Assembly (NCBI GenBank): GCA_052143315.1
Contig: JBKQTE010000100.1
Span: 1-19,242, forward strand
Reading direction: 5' to 3'
DNA from: DASZIT01 sp052143315
Lineage (GTDB): Bacteria; Actinomycetota; Acidimicrobiia; Acidimicrobiales; RAAP-2
Length of the DNA stretch: 19,242 nt
In this document: in pieces, positions 18,370 through 19,242 of the stretch
Layout: each line of letters begins with the position of its first letter
Position numbering within the stretch: position 1 is the stretch's first letter
The notes under the pieces: generated by a model
Told to the model about the DNA's origin: nothing
The model's database searches: none
The model's input: only the letters and a program-made list of their open reading frames with translations
Translations under genes and position numbers: made by a program

Positions 18370-19242
18370 TCAGTGCCAGGCCGTGGTGCGCCAGTTGTCG
18401 GTCGGTGACTCAGGCGCGAGCCAGGGCGGCAGTCGCAGCTCGACGCGCTCGGCCAGCACCTCGGCGTAGGGCTCGTAGAGCCGCCGCAGGCGCTCGAGCC
18501 GCTCGCGGATCTCCTCCGGCGAGTCGCGCAGCGGCACGCCGGTCGAGCTGACCTCGGCGATCAGGCCGGCGAAGTCCGCCGGCGGCAGGCGGTCCACAAG
18601 CGTGTCGGCGCGGGGCTTGGTGCGGAAGGTGTAGGAGAGGTCGGCGATCGCGTGGCGGCTGATCGCGAAGGTGAAGCGCGCCTCCTCGACCGTTCCCGCG
18701 GGGGCCGCGCAGACGGCGAGCGCGCTGGCGTCGAGGATCGTGCAGAGCGCCGAGAGCCAGTTCTGGTTGACGTGCTGGGAGCGGAAGTAGGCGAGGATCG
18801 GGTAGGACAGGTGCGTCTCCATCAGCTCCGCCGACCACACCTCCCAGCCGCGCAGGTAGTCGTTGAGCGCCGGCCAGCCGCCGCGCTGGGCCGCGCGCAC
18901 GACGAGCCGCCCGGCCGACGGCGGCGAGCCGGCGCGCGCGTCCAGCTGCGAGACCGTCGTCTCACGCCGCGAGAAGGCCTGATAGAGCGACGGCAAATAG
19001 CCGATCACGATCGTCAGCACGCCGAGTCCGGTGGCGGCGTCGAGGACCTGCACGACGCGCGCGAAGGTGCCGTGCGCTGCCAGGCCCGCCGTGCCGGAGC
19101 TGACCAGGCTCGCCGCGCTGAAGTAGAGGTCCTGGCCGAAGTCGACGCCGCCGCGGGCCACCAGATGCGAGCCGCCCGCCCATTGCACGCAGGCGTAGCC
19201 GAACATCAGCAGCGCGATCCACAGCCCGAGGTCGAGCAGCAG
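18370..19242 (-). CDS. Two-TM potassium-channel-like membrane protein without canonical filter (partial)
   Basis: The frame is open to the window edge, so the N-terminus is missing; 290 codons are present. A hydrophobic segment (LLLDLGLWIALLMFGYACV) is followed by a pore-loop-like region (DLYFSAASLVSSGTAG), then a second membrane segment (VVQVLDAATGLGVLTIVIGY). Next come LPSLYQAFSRRE and LDARAGSPP, pieces I recall from bacterial proteins annotated as two-pore-type or ion-channel family. Where such proteins carry a TxGYGD-like filter, this one reads SSGTAGLAAHG. The remaining about 190 residues are soluble and helical with no recognised domain. Codon choice (many GCG and CGC) differs from proS next to it. 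The family assignment rests on memory of the sequence pattern. Confidence 0.65.
   Translation of the reverse strand: MLLDLGLWIALLMFGYACVQWAGGSHLVARGGVDFGQDLYFSAASLVSSGTAGLAAHGTFARVVQVLDAATGLGVLTIVIGYLPSLYQAFSRRETTVSQLDARAGSPPSAGRLVVRAAQRGGWPALNDYLRGWEVWSAELMETHLSYPILAYFRSQHVNQNWLSALCTILDASALAVCAAPAGTVEEARFTFAISRHAIADLSYTFRTKPRADTLVDRLPPADFAGLIAEVSSTGVPLRDSPEEIRERLERLRRLYEPYAEVLAERVELRLPPWLAPESPTDNWRTTAWH

Overview
The window looks like a piece of an actinobacterial chromosome (very high GC; best guess Acidimicrobiia or a relative, probably metagenome-derived). The reasons are an actinobacterial WS/DGAT acyltransferase, an oligoribonuclease (Orn), an IF-2 with a very long Pro/Ala- and Gly/Arg-rich N-terminus, several apparently leaderless starts, and the conserved proS / rimP-nusA-ylxR-infB-rbfA-truB-ribF block. 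The taxonomic call is inference from gene content only.

Region 1 (1-3839) is the tRNA-proximal end of an integrated element. A complete tyrosine recombinase (2559-3746, minus) lies next to the 3' end of tRNA-Gly(GCC) (3840-3915, minus), with three 11-bp tandem repeats between them. Downstream of the integrase are a 13-codon ORF and a SEC-C zinc-motif gene broken by two single-base insertions. Further left is a toxin-antitoxin-like module: an unknown protein with a possible recombinase-like N-terminal fold (419-1039) overlaps a RelE/Gp49-like toxin (1036-1482), and a convergent XRE/HigA-like antitoxin follows (1502-1825). Palindromic operator candidates sit upstream of the first and third genes. 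The far end of the element is outside the window.

Region 2 (3967-8469) holds metabolic and housekeeping genes. WS/DGAT and dUTPase form a tight minus-strand pair. Divergent from them, orn and a class I acyl-CoA synthetase overlap on the plus strand.

Region 3 (8480-18108, minus strand) is the translation/transcription block: proS, then a leader with a candidate promoter and a strong intrinsic terminator, then rimP, nusA, ylxR, infB, rbfA, truB and ribF. Several junctions overlap by 4 nt, which suggests translational coupling. ylxR appears to use a non-canonical AUA start and infB a UUG start. The ribF and acyl-CoA synthetase genes converge on a hairpin that contains both stop codons.

Region 4 (about 18162-19242) differs in composition. 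It holds the start-less C-terminal tail of an unidentified protein and then a partial gene for a two-TM potassium-channel-like protein without a canonical selectivity filter. Low-complexity repeats lie at the transition. This could be a transfer boundary or an assembly join.

The best candidates for something undescribed are the two-operator toxin-antitoxin-like module, the doubly +1-shifted SEC-C gene, the AUA-started ylxR, the rimP leader attenuator and the filter-less channel-like protein.
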